DNA from: Malassezia japonica
Lineage: Eukaryota > Basidiomycota > Malasseziomycetes > Malasseziales > Malasseziaceae
NCBI RefSeq assembly: GCF_029542785.1
Contig: NC_083370.1
Span: 1,116,001-1,180,000, forward strand
Length of the DNA: 64,000 nucleotides
Direction of reading: 5' to 3'
The position numbers and the translations under genes are program-made. Below are positions 19,437-28,014 of the stretch, piece by piece. A model generated the notes under the pieces. It made no database searches, was not told where the DNA came from, and saw only the letters and a program-made list of their open reading frames with translations. Positions within the stretch are counted from its first letter, which is position 1; each line of letters begins with the position of its first letter.

Positions 19437-20426
19437 ATGGCGGAGGCGTACCGCGTCCAGCGCACGTTCCAGGCGCACGCAGGTGCCGTGCACGTCGCGC
19501 GCTACAATGCGGGAGGCCGCTACCTCTTGACAGGAGGTGCGGACCAGCAGATCCACCTGTGGAACACGCGCGCAGACGCGCCGGACGAGCTCGATGCGAA
19601 AGGGCGCTCGGCGTGCATTCAGAGGTATAGCGCGCACTCGTACGAGGTGCTGTGCCTCGACATTGCGCCGGACAATACGCGGTTTGCGAGCGGCGGCCCG
19701 GACCGTGCGGCACTTGTGTGGGACGTGTCGTCCGGCCAGGTCCTGCGCCGCTTCAATGCACACACCGGCCGCATCAATGACGTGCGCTTCGCGGGTGCCA
19801 ACGACGAGGGGAGCGTCTTGTGGGCGGCCGGCAGCGACACGGTGTGCCGCGCATACGATCTGCGTGCGGGCAATGCGTGGCGCCCCATCATGGAGGCCGA
19901 TGAGGCGACCGATGCGATTCTGTGCCTCGCCATGTCGACGCCCACGACGCTGCACACGGCGTCGGTCGACGGCGTGCTGCGGACGTACGACATACGCAAA
20001 GGCGAGCTGCGTTCCGACGTAGTCGACGAGCCGATCACGTCGCTCACGCCGACCAAGGACGGGGGCGCGCTGCTCGTTTCGACGCTCGACTCGACGCACC
20101 GCCTGCTCGACATGGTCGACGGCTCGCTGCTACAGACCTTCCGTGGGCACGCACAGACGCAATTCCGATGCCACTCGACGCTCACGCTGAACGAGGCACT
20201 GGTGCTCGCAGGCGACGAGGGGGGGAGAGTGCATGCCTGGGACATGCTCTCGGGGCGCTCGGCGTGGCAGGCCAAGCCCGACTATTCGCAGAGCGTGCGG
20301 TACCGCCGTGCGCCGGACGCGCCGGTGACGATCCTGTGGACCGAGCGTAGCCCGGATGCGAATGCGCGCCAATTTGTATCTGCGGCGTCGTGCGGGACCG
20401 TGCATCTATGGGAGGCTAGTACTTGA
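19437..20426 (+). CDS. WD40 protein, WDR83/MORG1-like
   Basis: Encodes 329 residues forming a seven-bladed WD40 propeller and essentially nothing else. Motif order matches WDR83/MORG1: 'LLTGGADQQIHLWN', 'YSAHSYEVLCLDIAPDNTRFASGGPDRAALVWDVSSGQVLRRF', 'HTGRINDVRF', 'SVDGVLRTYDIRKGEL', 'STLDSTHRLLDMVDGSLLQTFRGH', 'GDEGGRVHAWDML'. The human protein is a MAPK scaffold and spliceosome-associated. Another small WD40 scaffold such as eIF3i was considered, but the 'YEVLCLDIA' and 'STLDSTHRLLD' blades favour WDR83. Its last 11 coding bases overlap the end of the convergent monooxygenase gene. Confidence 0.75.
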   Translation: MAEAYRVQRTFQAHAGAVHVARYNAGGRYLLTGGADQQIHLWNTRADAPDELDAKGRSACIQRYSAHSYEVLCLDIAPDNTRFASGGPDRAALVWDVSSGQVLRRFNAHTGRINDVRFAGANDEGSVLWAAGSDTVCRAYDLRAGNAWRPIMEADEATDAILCLAMSTPTTLHTASVDGVLRTYDIRKGELRSDVVDEPITSLTPTKDGGALLVSTLDSTHRLLDMVDGSLLQTFRGHAQTQFRCHSTLTLNEALVLAGDEGGRVHAWDMLSGRSAWQAKPDYSQSVRYRRAPDAPVTILWTERSPDANARQFVSAASCGTVHLWEAST

Positions 20427-21954
20427 GCTCCTCGTGGCGCAGCGCCTTGCCGCTCGTGCGGCGGTCGCGGCGCCACTGGCCAAACTGGTACCAGTGCTCG
20501 GGCGGATGCGGTCCGCCGCCTCGGCCGTCGCCCTGCTCAAGGTACGCTTCTTCGCCGGGGGGCCGTTGCCGGCTTTCCGGCGCAGGAAGGAGTGCGAGGA
20601 GTGCATCGTTGTACGCGATTTCCGACGCGGCGCCAAACGTAAAGTTGCGCCACACTTCAGGGCCGGGCGCCTGGCTATTGTCCTGGGGCACCCACCGCGC
20701 GGCGTCTGTGAGCGGCAGGTCCGCACGCACGCGCGGCAGCGGCGGGATCTTGTTCAGCAAGACGTGCGCCACGACTCTGCTCTGCATCTGTGTCAGAGGA
20801 AAGGGCACGATGCGATTCGGGAGCCCGAGGAAGCACAGGCCTGGCGCGTGCTTGTAAAAGAGGAGCCAGTCGTCCAGGTTGTCGAGGATCGACGCGGCGC
20901 GCAGCGCGGGTGCACAGTGCACGCCCGGCGTGCCGACCGGCGGGAGGAGCGGCGCGGCGTCGAACGGCGCGCCGTGCGTCGAAAAAGGGATCTGGTATAA
21001 AAAGCCCGTCGCCCACACGATCGTGTCGACGTGCAAGGTGGTCTTGTCCGCAAGCACCACGGACCCGTCGGCGTCCACGCGCGCGATCGGCCCGACGACG
21101 TGGATGCGCCGGCACCACGCGGGCGACGCCGGATCGCGGGGATCCAAGTCCACCGGCGGCGGCTCGTCTGGATTATGGTAGGACTGGTAGACCTGGACCG
21201 GCGGCGCGTCTTCGCACGCGCGCTGCCAAGCCTCATAGCCCGGAAAGGTGCGTACTGTGCCGCCGCACAGCTCGCGGGCAATGTCGCCGCCCGACGAGTT
21301 GTTCCCGACGATCAGCACCCTTTCGCCCCGAAAGACAGTCGGCGTGCGGTACCATGCGCTGTGCACCTGGCGCCCCTTGAAGTGCGCGAGGCCCGGGATA
21401 ACAGGGACGTACGGCACGGTGCAGCGCCCCTGGGCGCACACCACGCCGTCGTACTCTTCGCAGCGCTCGCCCGACGCGCCGCGGCTCGTCACCCGCCATG
21501 CTCCGTTGGCTCGTGCGACGTGCACGACCTCGGAGCGGAAGCGCACGTACTTTTCCAAGCCGTGGTCCTTGGCAAAGGTTTCCAAGTACGACAGCACGTC
21601 CTTGCGCGCCGGAAACAGCGACCTTTGCGCAGGAAAGGGTGCGTCGCGGTATGCCATAATATCCGACGGGATATTCGTGCGCAGCCCGTCGTACATGGCG
21701 CTCGACGGCCGCAGCGGGTGCGCGGCCCAGTCGGCAAAGCCGGCGGTAGCATGCCGCGTGTCGCTCGGCACATGCACCGTGCACGGCCCCGGGTCGGCAC
21801 AGTACTGCCACAGCCCTCCGAGGACGTTTTCGCGCTCAAACACGACGGGCCGTACGCCTGTCTCTCTGCCGACCTCTAGCAGCTGCTGCGCCATTGCCAG
21901 GCCCGCGCTCCCTGCACCGACCACGGCCACCCGCACGGGCCGCTCGCCGACCAT
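20416..21954 (-). CDS. Flavin-containing monooxygenase
   Basis: Encodes 512 residues with a FAD-binding Rossmann loop at the N-terminus ('VAVVGAGSAGLAMAQQL', GxGxxG/A type). An FMO-like central region follows ('HSAWYRTPTVFRGERVLIVGNNSSGGDIA'), which includes the NADPH-binding loop. 'VWATGFLYQIPF' corresponds to the conserved ATG motif of FMOs. Such enzymes oxygenate soft nucleophiles (N or S) using NADPH and O2; yeast Fmo1 oxidises thiols. The substrate cannot be told from sequence. The coding end overlaps the WD40 gene by 11 bp. Confidence 0.85.
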   Translation of the reverse strand: MVGERPVRVAVVGAGSAGLAMAQQLLEVGRETGVRPVVFERENVLGGLWQYCADPGPCTVHVPSDTRHATAGFADWAAHPLRPSSAMYDGLRTNIPSDIMAYRDAPFPAQRSLFPARKDVLSYLETFAKDHGLEKYVRFRSEVVHVARANGAWRVTSRGASGERCEEYDGVVCAQGRCTVPYVPVIPGLAHFKGRQVHSAWYRTPTVFRGERVLIVGNNSSGGDIARELCGGTVRTFPGYEAWQRACEDAPPVQVYQSYHNPDEPPPVDLDPRDPASPAWCRRIHVVGPIARVDADGSVVLADKTTLHVDTIVWATGFLYQIPFSTHGAPFDAAPLLPPVGTPGVHCAPALRAASILDNLDDWLLFYKHAPGLCFLGLPNRIVPFPLTQMQSRVVAHVLLNKIPPLPRVRADLPLTDAARWVPQDNSQAPGPEVWRNFTFGAASEIAYNDALLALLPAPESRQRPPGEEAYLEQGDGRGGGPHPPEHWYQFGQWRRDRRTSGKALRHEELKY

Positions 21955-22102
21955 GGTGGAGAAAAGGGCGCATTTTCCCCATCACGTCATTTGTGCAGTT
22001 CAGGTTCTTCGCAACTACAAGGATCGTATAGGGCGTGTGCCCGCCAGCCTACATGTCTCGAGAGTTTTCGCAGTGATACAGAGGATCGCATAGGAGATAC
22101 CC

Positions 22103-23501
22103 CTACTCGCAGCGACACAACAAAAAGTCCAAAAAGCGCTGGCCGAACGAGCGGCGCTCTGGCGCGTGCTGCGCAGCGTACGCCGGGCGCTGGTAGTAGG
22201 CGTTGGGCGCCTGCGCACTCTCGCGGGCCTCTGTGCGCTTCGTGTCACGTCGCGCCTGGGGTGGGGGCCGGGTGGCGGGCGCATCGTCGTGGCGTGCGCT
22301 CGTCTCCTGTGCGGCGCCGGCATGGGGCGAGCGTACCGTCTGGCGCTGCTGCGTGGTGTTTTCGGCGAGGCCGGGGTAGCCCTGCTCCGTGCGGATCTCG
22401 GTCGTGCTGACGCCGGTCCCGAGGTCTGCTTGCGGCTTGAGTCGTGTATTGGCGGCCTGCGTCAATTGTGCGCCTGCACCGCCCTGCGCCGCCGTGCCGT
22501 TCTGTACGGCCTCGGTGGGGCGTTCTTGTGCGGGCTCGCTCCTCGCCTCGTTCTCCCAACCACGGCCATTGTTGAGGAGCATCCAGTCGTAGACGCCGTC
22601 CTCGACCTCGCCGCGGTTCTTGAGCACCTTGGTGAAGAGCTCGCGCAGGAAGTCGTAGTCGGGCGTCTCTTCGAAGCCGAGCTTGCGGACATAGTTCAGG
22701 TAGATGCCGAACTCCTCGGGGTAGCCGTCGCAGAGCTCCTTGATGGGCGTGCTCTGCTTCTTCTCGCCGATCTTTTCGTACTTTTGCTTGTTCGTAGCCG
22801 CCTTGAGGCCCTGCCACGGCAGCGAGCCACGCAGGAAATACAAAAAGACGTGTCCGAGCGCCTCGAGGTCGTCACGACGAGACTGCTCACGGCCCAGATG
22901 TGTATTGATACTCATGTACCGTGCCGTGCCGCTGAGGCTCTTGCGCTCGCGGTAGGGAATGTGCTGCTTCGTCTTGGGGTCCCGGTACTGCTTCGCCATA
23001 CCAAAGTCGACCACAAACACGGTCTTGGCGGACTTGTTGCTGCTGCGTCCGATCAAAAAGTTGTCGGGCTTGATGTCGCGGTAGATCAGGTTGCGCTCAT
23101 GAATCGCTTGCACGCGGGTAATCTGGGTTAGGCAGGTCACGTACCATCTGCTTCGCGGCCATCACCACGGTCTTGACACTGAATCGGCGGCCGCACAGGT
23201 CAAACAGATCTTCGAGCGAAGGACCCAGCAGGTCGATCACCAAGATGTTGTGCAGGCCCTCCTGGCCAAAGTAGTACACCTGGGGCACGCCAGCGCTCCC
23301 GCTGAGCACTTTGTACGTCCTATACTCATCACGCAGCTGCGGCGCATCGCTCTTGCGGGGCTCAAACTTGATCGCAATGCGCTGGTGGGTCAAGAGGTCG
23401 GTACCCTCGAAAATCACACCGAACGACCCCTCGCCGATTTTCTTGCCGACGCGGTAGTGCCCGCCCACGACATTGGAGCCACTAGAGTGAGAAGAGGCCA
23501 T
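22103..23501 (-). CDS. Casein kinase I (Yck/Cki1-like)
   Basis: Two exons (23501-23145, 23122-22103) joined across a 22-nt intron give 458 residues. Kinase motifs are '[14 protein letters not shown]', catalytic Lys in 'IAIKFEP', '[12 protein letters not shown]' and '[13 protein letters not shown]', and the CK1-specific '[45 protein letters not shown]'. The long Gln/Ala/Pro-rich tail matches the membrane-associated Yck/Cki1 subgroup. It ends '[10 protein letters not shown]', so the usual terminal CysCys palmitoylation signal is replaced by CxC. The intron splits 'AAKQM' from '[11 protein letters not shown]', restoring the conserved helix. Confidence 0.95.
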
Positions 23502-23822
23502 AATGGCACTGAAAGATGCAATGAAAATGAATCAAATGCTCCAATCTAACAGCCGCCAACGCCTCACAGGGGACTCTAGGATCCGGTCCGGCTCGTTTGT
23601 TGATGACAGTGCCTGATTGCCGCCCTGCACACTGCGCTGGGCTGCTCAGTCACGCTTTTGAATTTATTTTTCAATTTGCCACGCACAGGCGGGGGCCGTC
23701 GGCCGGAGAGCCCGTGCGGGGCCAGCGGTGGTCCAGCAGCAGCGAGAGCAGCGGCGCGAAGCACACTGGCTTCGAATCTATTCTGTTCTACGCATAACGT
23801 ATGGGTATTCCGCAAGGCAGGT
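23502..23822. other. 321-bp intergenic region upstream of casein kinase I
   Basis: This gap separates the CK1 start and the TIM8 stop, both on the minus strand. It includes a short AT-rich patch (~23655-23685). It should hold the CK1 promoter and 5' UTR and the TIM8 3' end. No gene or repeat was recognised. Confidence 0.5.
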
Positions 23823-24132
23823 TTACGCGGCGAGGTCACGCTGGCTCTCGAGCTTTTTGACCTGGAGTTAGTTTTTTTTCGCAGTGACATACGATAAACA
23901 GCGACGTGTCCAGGAAACTGCGTCAGTCTAGGGATACGTACCGCTCCACGCAGTTGCTCAGGCACGCCTCCTCACCACGACCAAAGCGCGTGCCGATCGA
24001 CGAGGTCACGCACTGGTCCCAGCAGCGCTCGGTGAACGCGTGCACGGTGGACTGCACACGAGCCTTGGACTGCTCGGCGTCCAGGAACGCGTTCATCTCT
24101 TTCTGGTCGGCTTCCGTCAGGTTCGCGCTCAT
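23823..24132 (-). CDS. TIM8: Small Tim chaperone TIM8
   Basis: Three exons (24132-23942, 23917-23893, 23861-23823) give an 84-residue intermembrane-space chaperone that escorts hydrophobic precursors with Tim13. Twin CX3C motifs are present: 'CWDQC' and 'CLSNC'. Introns are 24 nt (23918-23941) and 31 nt (23862-23892). Splicing yields 'CVERFLDTSLFIVKKLESQRDLAA', the standard Tim8 C-terminal helix, whereas reading through exon 1 stops early at 'VERYVSLD'. The middle exon is only 25 nt. A TCACGTGA element lies 41 bp upstream of the start. Confidence 0.9.
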
Positions 24133-24172
24133 CGTCTCGGTCGTGAACGTTAGGAAGTCGGTGGCGATGAGT

Positions 24173-24180
24173 TCACGTGA
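24173..24180. promoter_or_regulatory. TCACGTGA palindrome upstream of TIM8
   Basis: An 8-bp palindromic E-box in the 55-bp gap between the Pol5 stop and the TIM8 start. It is the same core as at the SERCA/mL60 and SPC24 promoters. Confidence 0.45.
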
Positions 24181-24187
24181 CTATGTC

Positions 24188-27100
24188 CTACAGGCGCTTC
24201 GCCTTGGCCTTCTTGGCCGTCTTCTTGGCCGGCGCCGCAGGTGGGGCCTCGGCCTTTTCTGTGGGCGCGGCGCGCTTCTTGGGCTTGGGGGCACTGGCGT
24301 CGGTCTGCGTGGCGCGGGAAACGACCGCGGTCATTTCCTTCAGCATGCCGTGCAGCGACGTTGAGCTCTGGAAGCGCTCGGCGCTTTGCAGCGCCTCGAG
24401 CGCACCACGCAGCTCGTCCAGCGGCCAGCACTGGGCGACGTGCGCCGCAGAGTCGTCCGTAGCATCCGCAACACGCACCGTCACACGTACCGCCTGCAGC
24501 GCAAAGCGGAGCACCTCCTTGAGGCGCTGGGCGTTGAGAGCGTCACTCGTCGCGGCCGCACGCACAATGTCGAGGGCCATGCTGCGCACCTCGGCGAGGA
24601 ACGCAAGCACCTCCTCGGCGCTCGCCTGGCGGGTGTCCTTCTGCTGCTGCTGCTGCAGAACGACCTGCAGCATAGACAGCGCCTGCATCTGCCGGAAGGC
24701 ACGCGCCGCTTTGTTCTCGCGGCTGCCGTCGAGCAGCGCCTCGCGCAGCGCCCACCCGAGCTCGGGGAAGCGCCGTATCGCGTCCAGAAGGAACGCGGGG
24801 CGGACAGGCGACGCCTTGCGCTGCAAAAAGTCGCTCAGCGTCTCCTTGTAGAGCGCCAGGGGAATACGCACGCCAGAGGCACTGTTGCGCAGGAGCACCT
24901 TGGTATAGAACTGGCTCACAAGACCAGCGAGCTCGGAAAGCGAGGCGTCCTGCGACGCACGCACGTAGGCATGCATAGCACGCAGTTCATCGTGGACCAG
25001 CTCCTCGTCCAACTCGCCACGAGGCTGGTCTTTTGACTTGCAGATGCGGTTGCGCAGCACTTGGCTCGCGCGCGTCGCGACTTGCTGACTCACGTCGCCG
25101 GCGCCTTTGGCGAGCGCAAAGAGCGGCGCAGCAAGGCGCACGAGCAGCACACTCGCGCTCTGCTCCTTTGCGTAGATCTCGAGCAGGTCGAGGATTTTGT
25201 TGTGGAAGAGCGCCGTGTCCCGCTGGATCGCCTCGCGCTCCTTGCGCTTCGAGCTCGAGTGCTGCACAAAGATCTCGGCAAGCTTGTCGTCGAGCTGCGC
25301 CATTTGGTCGTCGTCAAAGAGCTCTTCTTCCTCGTCGTCATCTTCGGCCATGCCATTGTCGCGGAAGGCCTCTTCAATCTTGGAGCGGAGGATGGGGTCG
25401 ACTTCAGCATCGGCGTCGGCATCGTCCTCTTCGTCGTCGTCCTCGTCATCATCGTCGTCATCGTCCACGTCATCGTCATCGTCGTCCTCGTCCACGGCCT
25501 CCTCGTCCTCTTCGTCGTCCTCATCCATGTCTTCGTCCTCGTCCGCATCGGGAGCATTCAGGCCCAACTGATCAATCAGATGGTCCAAGCTCTCGGCATT
25601 GAGCGAGCCGCTGAACGCGACAAACGCCTGGCTCGCCACGGCACGCAGGAACGACGACGAGAACTCCAAGAGGCCGATTAGCACGTCCATGAGCATCTCC
25701 ATGGGGCTCACCGAGCCCGTCTTGCCCTTCTTCTTCTCCAGGAACAGGAGCTTGGAGACGTCGACAAGCGAGTCGACGAGGTCCGGCGACTCGTCCGTGT
25801 CTTCGTACGAGACGAGCATGACGGCCGCAAGCAGCGTCTCGACCGCGCGGATCTTGGCGAGCTGCTCGGGCTTGGACTCTTTCGCGGCGGCCTTGGCGAG
25901 CGCACGGAGCGTCGTCGAGGCAGCGTCCACACGCTCCTGGGCAACAGGCAGCGCAATGCCGCGGAACGCCTTGTCCTTGGCCATCTTGCTGAGGATGTCG
26001 TGCACTTCGAGGATCCACGGGTGGCCGTTCACCTCGGCGTTCTTGAGCTCGGTGAGGCATGCCTGGAGACGCAGGCGGCACAGCGCCTGCATCTCTTCCG
26101 AGAACGGCACCTGGGGTAGCTCCAGCACCGGGCTCCACGGGGCGCTCGGCGCCTTGGCCACCGCAAAGAAGCCAAAGCCCGCGAGGAACACGAGCACGTC
26201 CTTGATCCATGCGGTGGACTTGGGCACGAGCGAGCTGCGCACGAGTGCGAGCATTTGGTCGCACACCCACTGGCGCTGCGTCGTGGTATGCTTTGCGTCG
26301 TCCTGGTTGGTCGGCGCATAGGCGATGCTGCGCAGATAAGCGAGGTAGCGCTGGATGCCCGACTCGTCGAGCGACGACAGAATCGACTCGATCGTCTTGG
26401 TATGCGTGACCTTGTCAAAGTTTTGGCGGCCGTGCTCGCCCAGGAGCTGCGTCACGAGCGCAAGGCCCGCGGTAGGGTTGCGCTTCACTGCGTCGCTCAC
26501 AAATGCGACCGTCTTTTGCGCCATCGAGTGCAGCAGGCGGTTCTTTTCCGTGAGCTGGTTGATCCACGTCCGCATCAGGTTCGGCGTGAAGAGGAACGGA
26601 AGCAGGTCGGCGGGCGCGCGCTGCAGCGTGCGGTGCAGGACCTGGAACCCCCACGACTTGCGCTCCGGCGACGCCTGGTTCGCAAAGAGCGACTCGTCGA
26701 CGGCGATGCGGAAAAAGTCGGCAAACGGCGCGGCGCCCGACGGCGCGGTGCCGGCAAAGTATGCGTCGAGCAAGAGGTCCCACACGAATGGGAGGGTCGT
26801 GTGCCACGTCCCGCCCGTGGGCGGCGCGCCGTCCGCGTCGAGCGAGAGCGGCGTGGCCTCGCGCAGCGTGCGTGCGACGGCCGGCAGGTTGTTCGGCGCC
26901 AAGAGATTTGCGCTCTTGAGCGGCGACGGCACGCGCGCGTCGAGCCCGAGGCTCGGGTCGACGCGCTGGAGCGTGATCAGCAGCGCCAGGAGCTCGGGCG
27001 AGAGGTGCTGCGTCGCGCAGACGCGCTGCGCCGCCCACTCTAGCGCCTCTTGCGCCCACTCTGGGCGCTGCACGTTGTTGACGCCCAGCGGCTCGAGGAG

Positions 27101-27673
27101 CTGCACCAGCGCAAACCCGCACGACTCTGAGAGCCACGACTTGTACGCGGCGATCGCGAGGAGCACGTTGAAGCAGCGTTCAAACGTGCCGAGCGTCGAG
27201 CCTGCGCCGTACACGAGCCCCGAGCGCACCAGGGCGTAGATGCCAAAGAGGCGTGCAAACTGCACGTCGCGCACCTCTTGTCCGTTCATGCTGCCGTGCA
27301 CAGCGGTGTGCTTGAGCAGCAAGACGAGGATATCCTGTGCGCTGACCGACTGCAGGTGTGAGAGAAGCTCGGCGAGCGCCACCGCGAATCCCGAGCGTGC
27401 ATTCTCGCGCGGACTCGCGAGACCCCGCACGAGGCGGCGCAAAGCATAGCCCACTTCCGACGAGTTGTACTGGTCGATGCGCTGCTCGGCCGCGCTAGCC
27501 TCTTGGTCGCTCACAGCGCAAGGGTCAGCGACCGCATATTCTTCCGGGAGAGGCGCCTCGGCACTGTCATCGTGATGTGCCAAAAGGGCCTGAACGAGCG
27601 CATCGGACGCGTCGATACGCGCCTCTTTGTCTACGCCTGCGAGGCCCCAAAAGAGCGCCAGCGTGCTCCCCAT
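24188..27673 (-). CDS. POL5: Pol5 / MYBBP1A-family nucleolar protein
   Basis: Single-exon gene of 1161 residues, mostly HEAT-like helices. The N-terminus 'ALFWGLAGVDKEARIDASDALV' and 'GYALRRLVRGLASPRENARSGFAVALAELL' are hallmarks of the Pol5/MYBBP1A (DNA polymerase phi) family. These proteins act in rRNA synthesis and 60S assembly; despite the name they are not true replicative polymerases. A ~65-residue Asp/Glu tract lies around 25380-25560, a five-Gln run near 24640-24655, and a Lys/Ala-rich nuclear tail ends the protein. The ATG at 27673 is the first in frame. Confidence 0.88.
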   Translation of the reverse strand: MGSTLALFWGLAGVDKEARIDASDALVQALLAHHDDSAEAPLPEEYAVADPCAVSDQEASAAEQRIDQYNSSEVGYALRRLVRGLASPRENARSGFAVALAELLSHLQSVSAQDILVLLLKHTAVHGSMNGQEVRDVQFARLFGIYALVRSGLVYGAGSTLGTFERCFNVLLAIAAYKSWLSESCGFALVQLLEPLGVNNVQRPEWAQEALEWAAQRVCATQHLSPELLALLITLQRVDPSLGLDARVPSPLKSANLLAPNNLPAVARTLREATPLSLDADGAPPTGGTWHTTLPFVWDLLLDAYFAGTAPSGAAPFADFFRIAVDESLFANQASPERKSWGFQVLHRTLQRAPADLLPFLFTPNLMRTWINQLTEKNRLLHSMAQKTVAFVSDAVKRNPTAGLALVTQLLGEHGRQNFDKVTHTKTIESILSSLDESGIQRYLAYLRSIAYAPTNQDDAKHTTTQRQWVCDQMLALVRSSLVPKSTAWIKDVLVFLAGFGFFAVAKAPSAPWSPVLELPQVPFSEEMQALCRLRLQACLTELKNAEVNGHPWILEVHDILSKMAKDKAFRGIALPVAQERVDAASTTLRALAKAAAKESKPEQLAKIRAVETLLAAVMLVSYEDTDESPDLVDSLVDVSKLLFLEKKKGKTGSVSPMEMLMDVLIGLLEFSSSFLRAVASQAFVAFSGSLNAESLDHLIDQLGLNAPDADEDEDMDEDDEEDEEAVDEDDDDDDVDDDDDDDEDDDEEDDADADAEVDPILRSKIEEAFRDNGMAEDDDEEEELFDDDQMAQLDDKLAEIFVQHSSSKRKEREAIQRDTALFHNKILDLLEIYAKEQSASVLLVRLAAPLFALAKGAGDVSQQVATRASQVLRNRICKSKDQPRGELDEELVHDELRAMHAYVRASQDASLSELAGLVSQFYTKVLLRNSASGVRIPLALYKETLSDFLQRKASPVRPAFLLDAIRRFPELGWALREALLDGSRENKAARAFRQMQALSMLQVVLQQQQQKDTRQASAEEVLAFLAEVRSMALDIVRAAATSDALNAQRLKEVLRFALQAVRVTVRVADATDDSAAHVAQCWPLDELRGALEALQSAERFQSSTSLHGMLKEMTAVVSRATQTDASAPKPKKRAAPTEKAEAPPAAPAKKTAKKAKAKRL

Positions 27674-28014
27674 GTCCTTGCTGCGAGAGCGCGTGGTGGA
27701 GCCAAATTTTTTTCGGCCTGCGCGTGGCACGAGAGGAGCACGTGGCCCTGCATATGACGTAGCAAGCGGGTCCGCCTGCGCGCGTGGCCGCGCGCGTGGC
27801 CGCGCCTGCAGCCGCGTAACCGTGGCGAACCAACAGAGGCGCGTGTAGAATTTCCAACAAGCGCGCTGTTGGTCCGCAGCGCAGCCGTGTTTGACAGAAC
27901 TGGATCCGGTGGTGACCGACGGGCGATTGTTCTTTGCGCCTTTGTGTCGATTGTGGGCGGTGTTACTTTGTGCTCCTTGTCTTAGTTGCGCTCCTAGGAT
28001 AAGTTGGAGTGATC
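27674..28014. other. 341-bp divergent intergenic region, POL5 / CDC25
   Basis: Contains CACGTG at 27739-27744 (66 bp upstream of the POL5 start), a 12-bp tandem duplication (GCGCGTGGCCGC twice, 27780-27803) and an inverted repeat CCAACA/TGTTGG with a 7-bp GC spacer (27854-27872). No ACGCGT MCB site was seen, despite the CDC25 gene. No coding sequence recognised. Confidence 0.55.
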
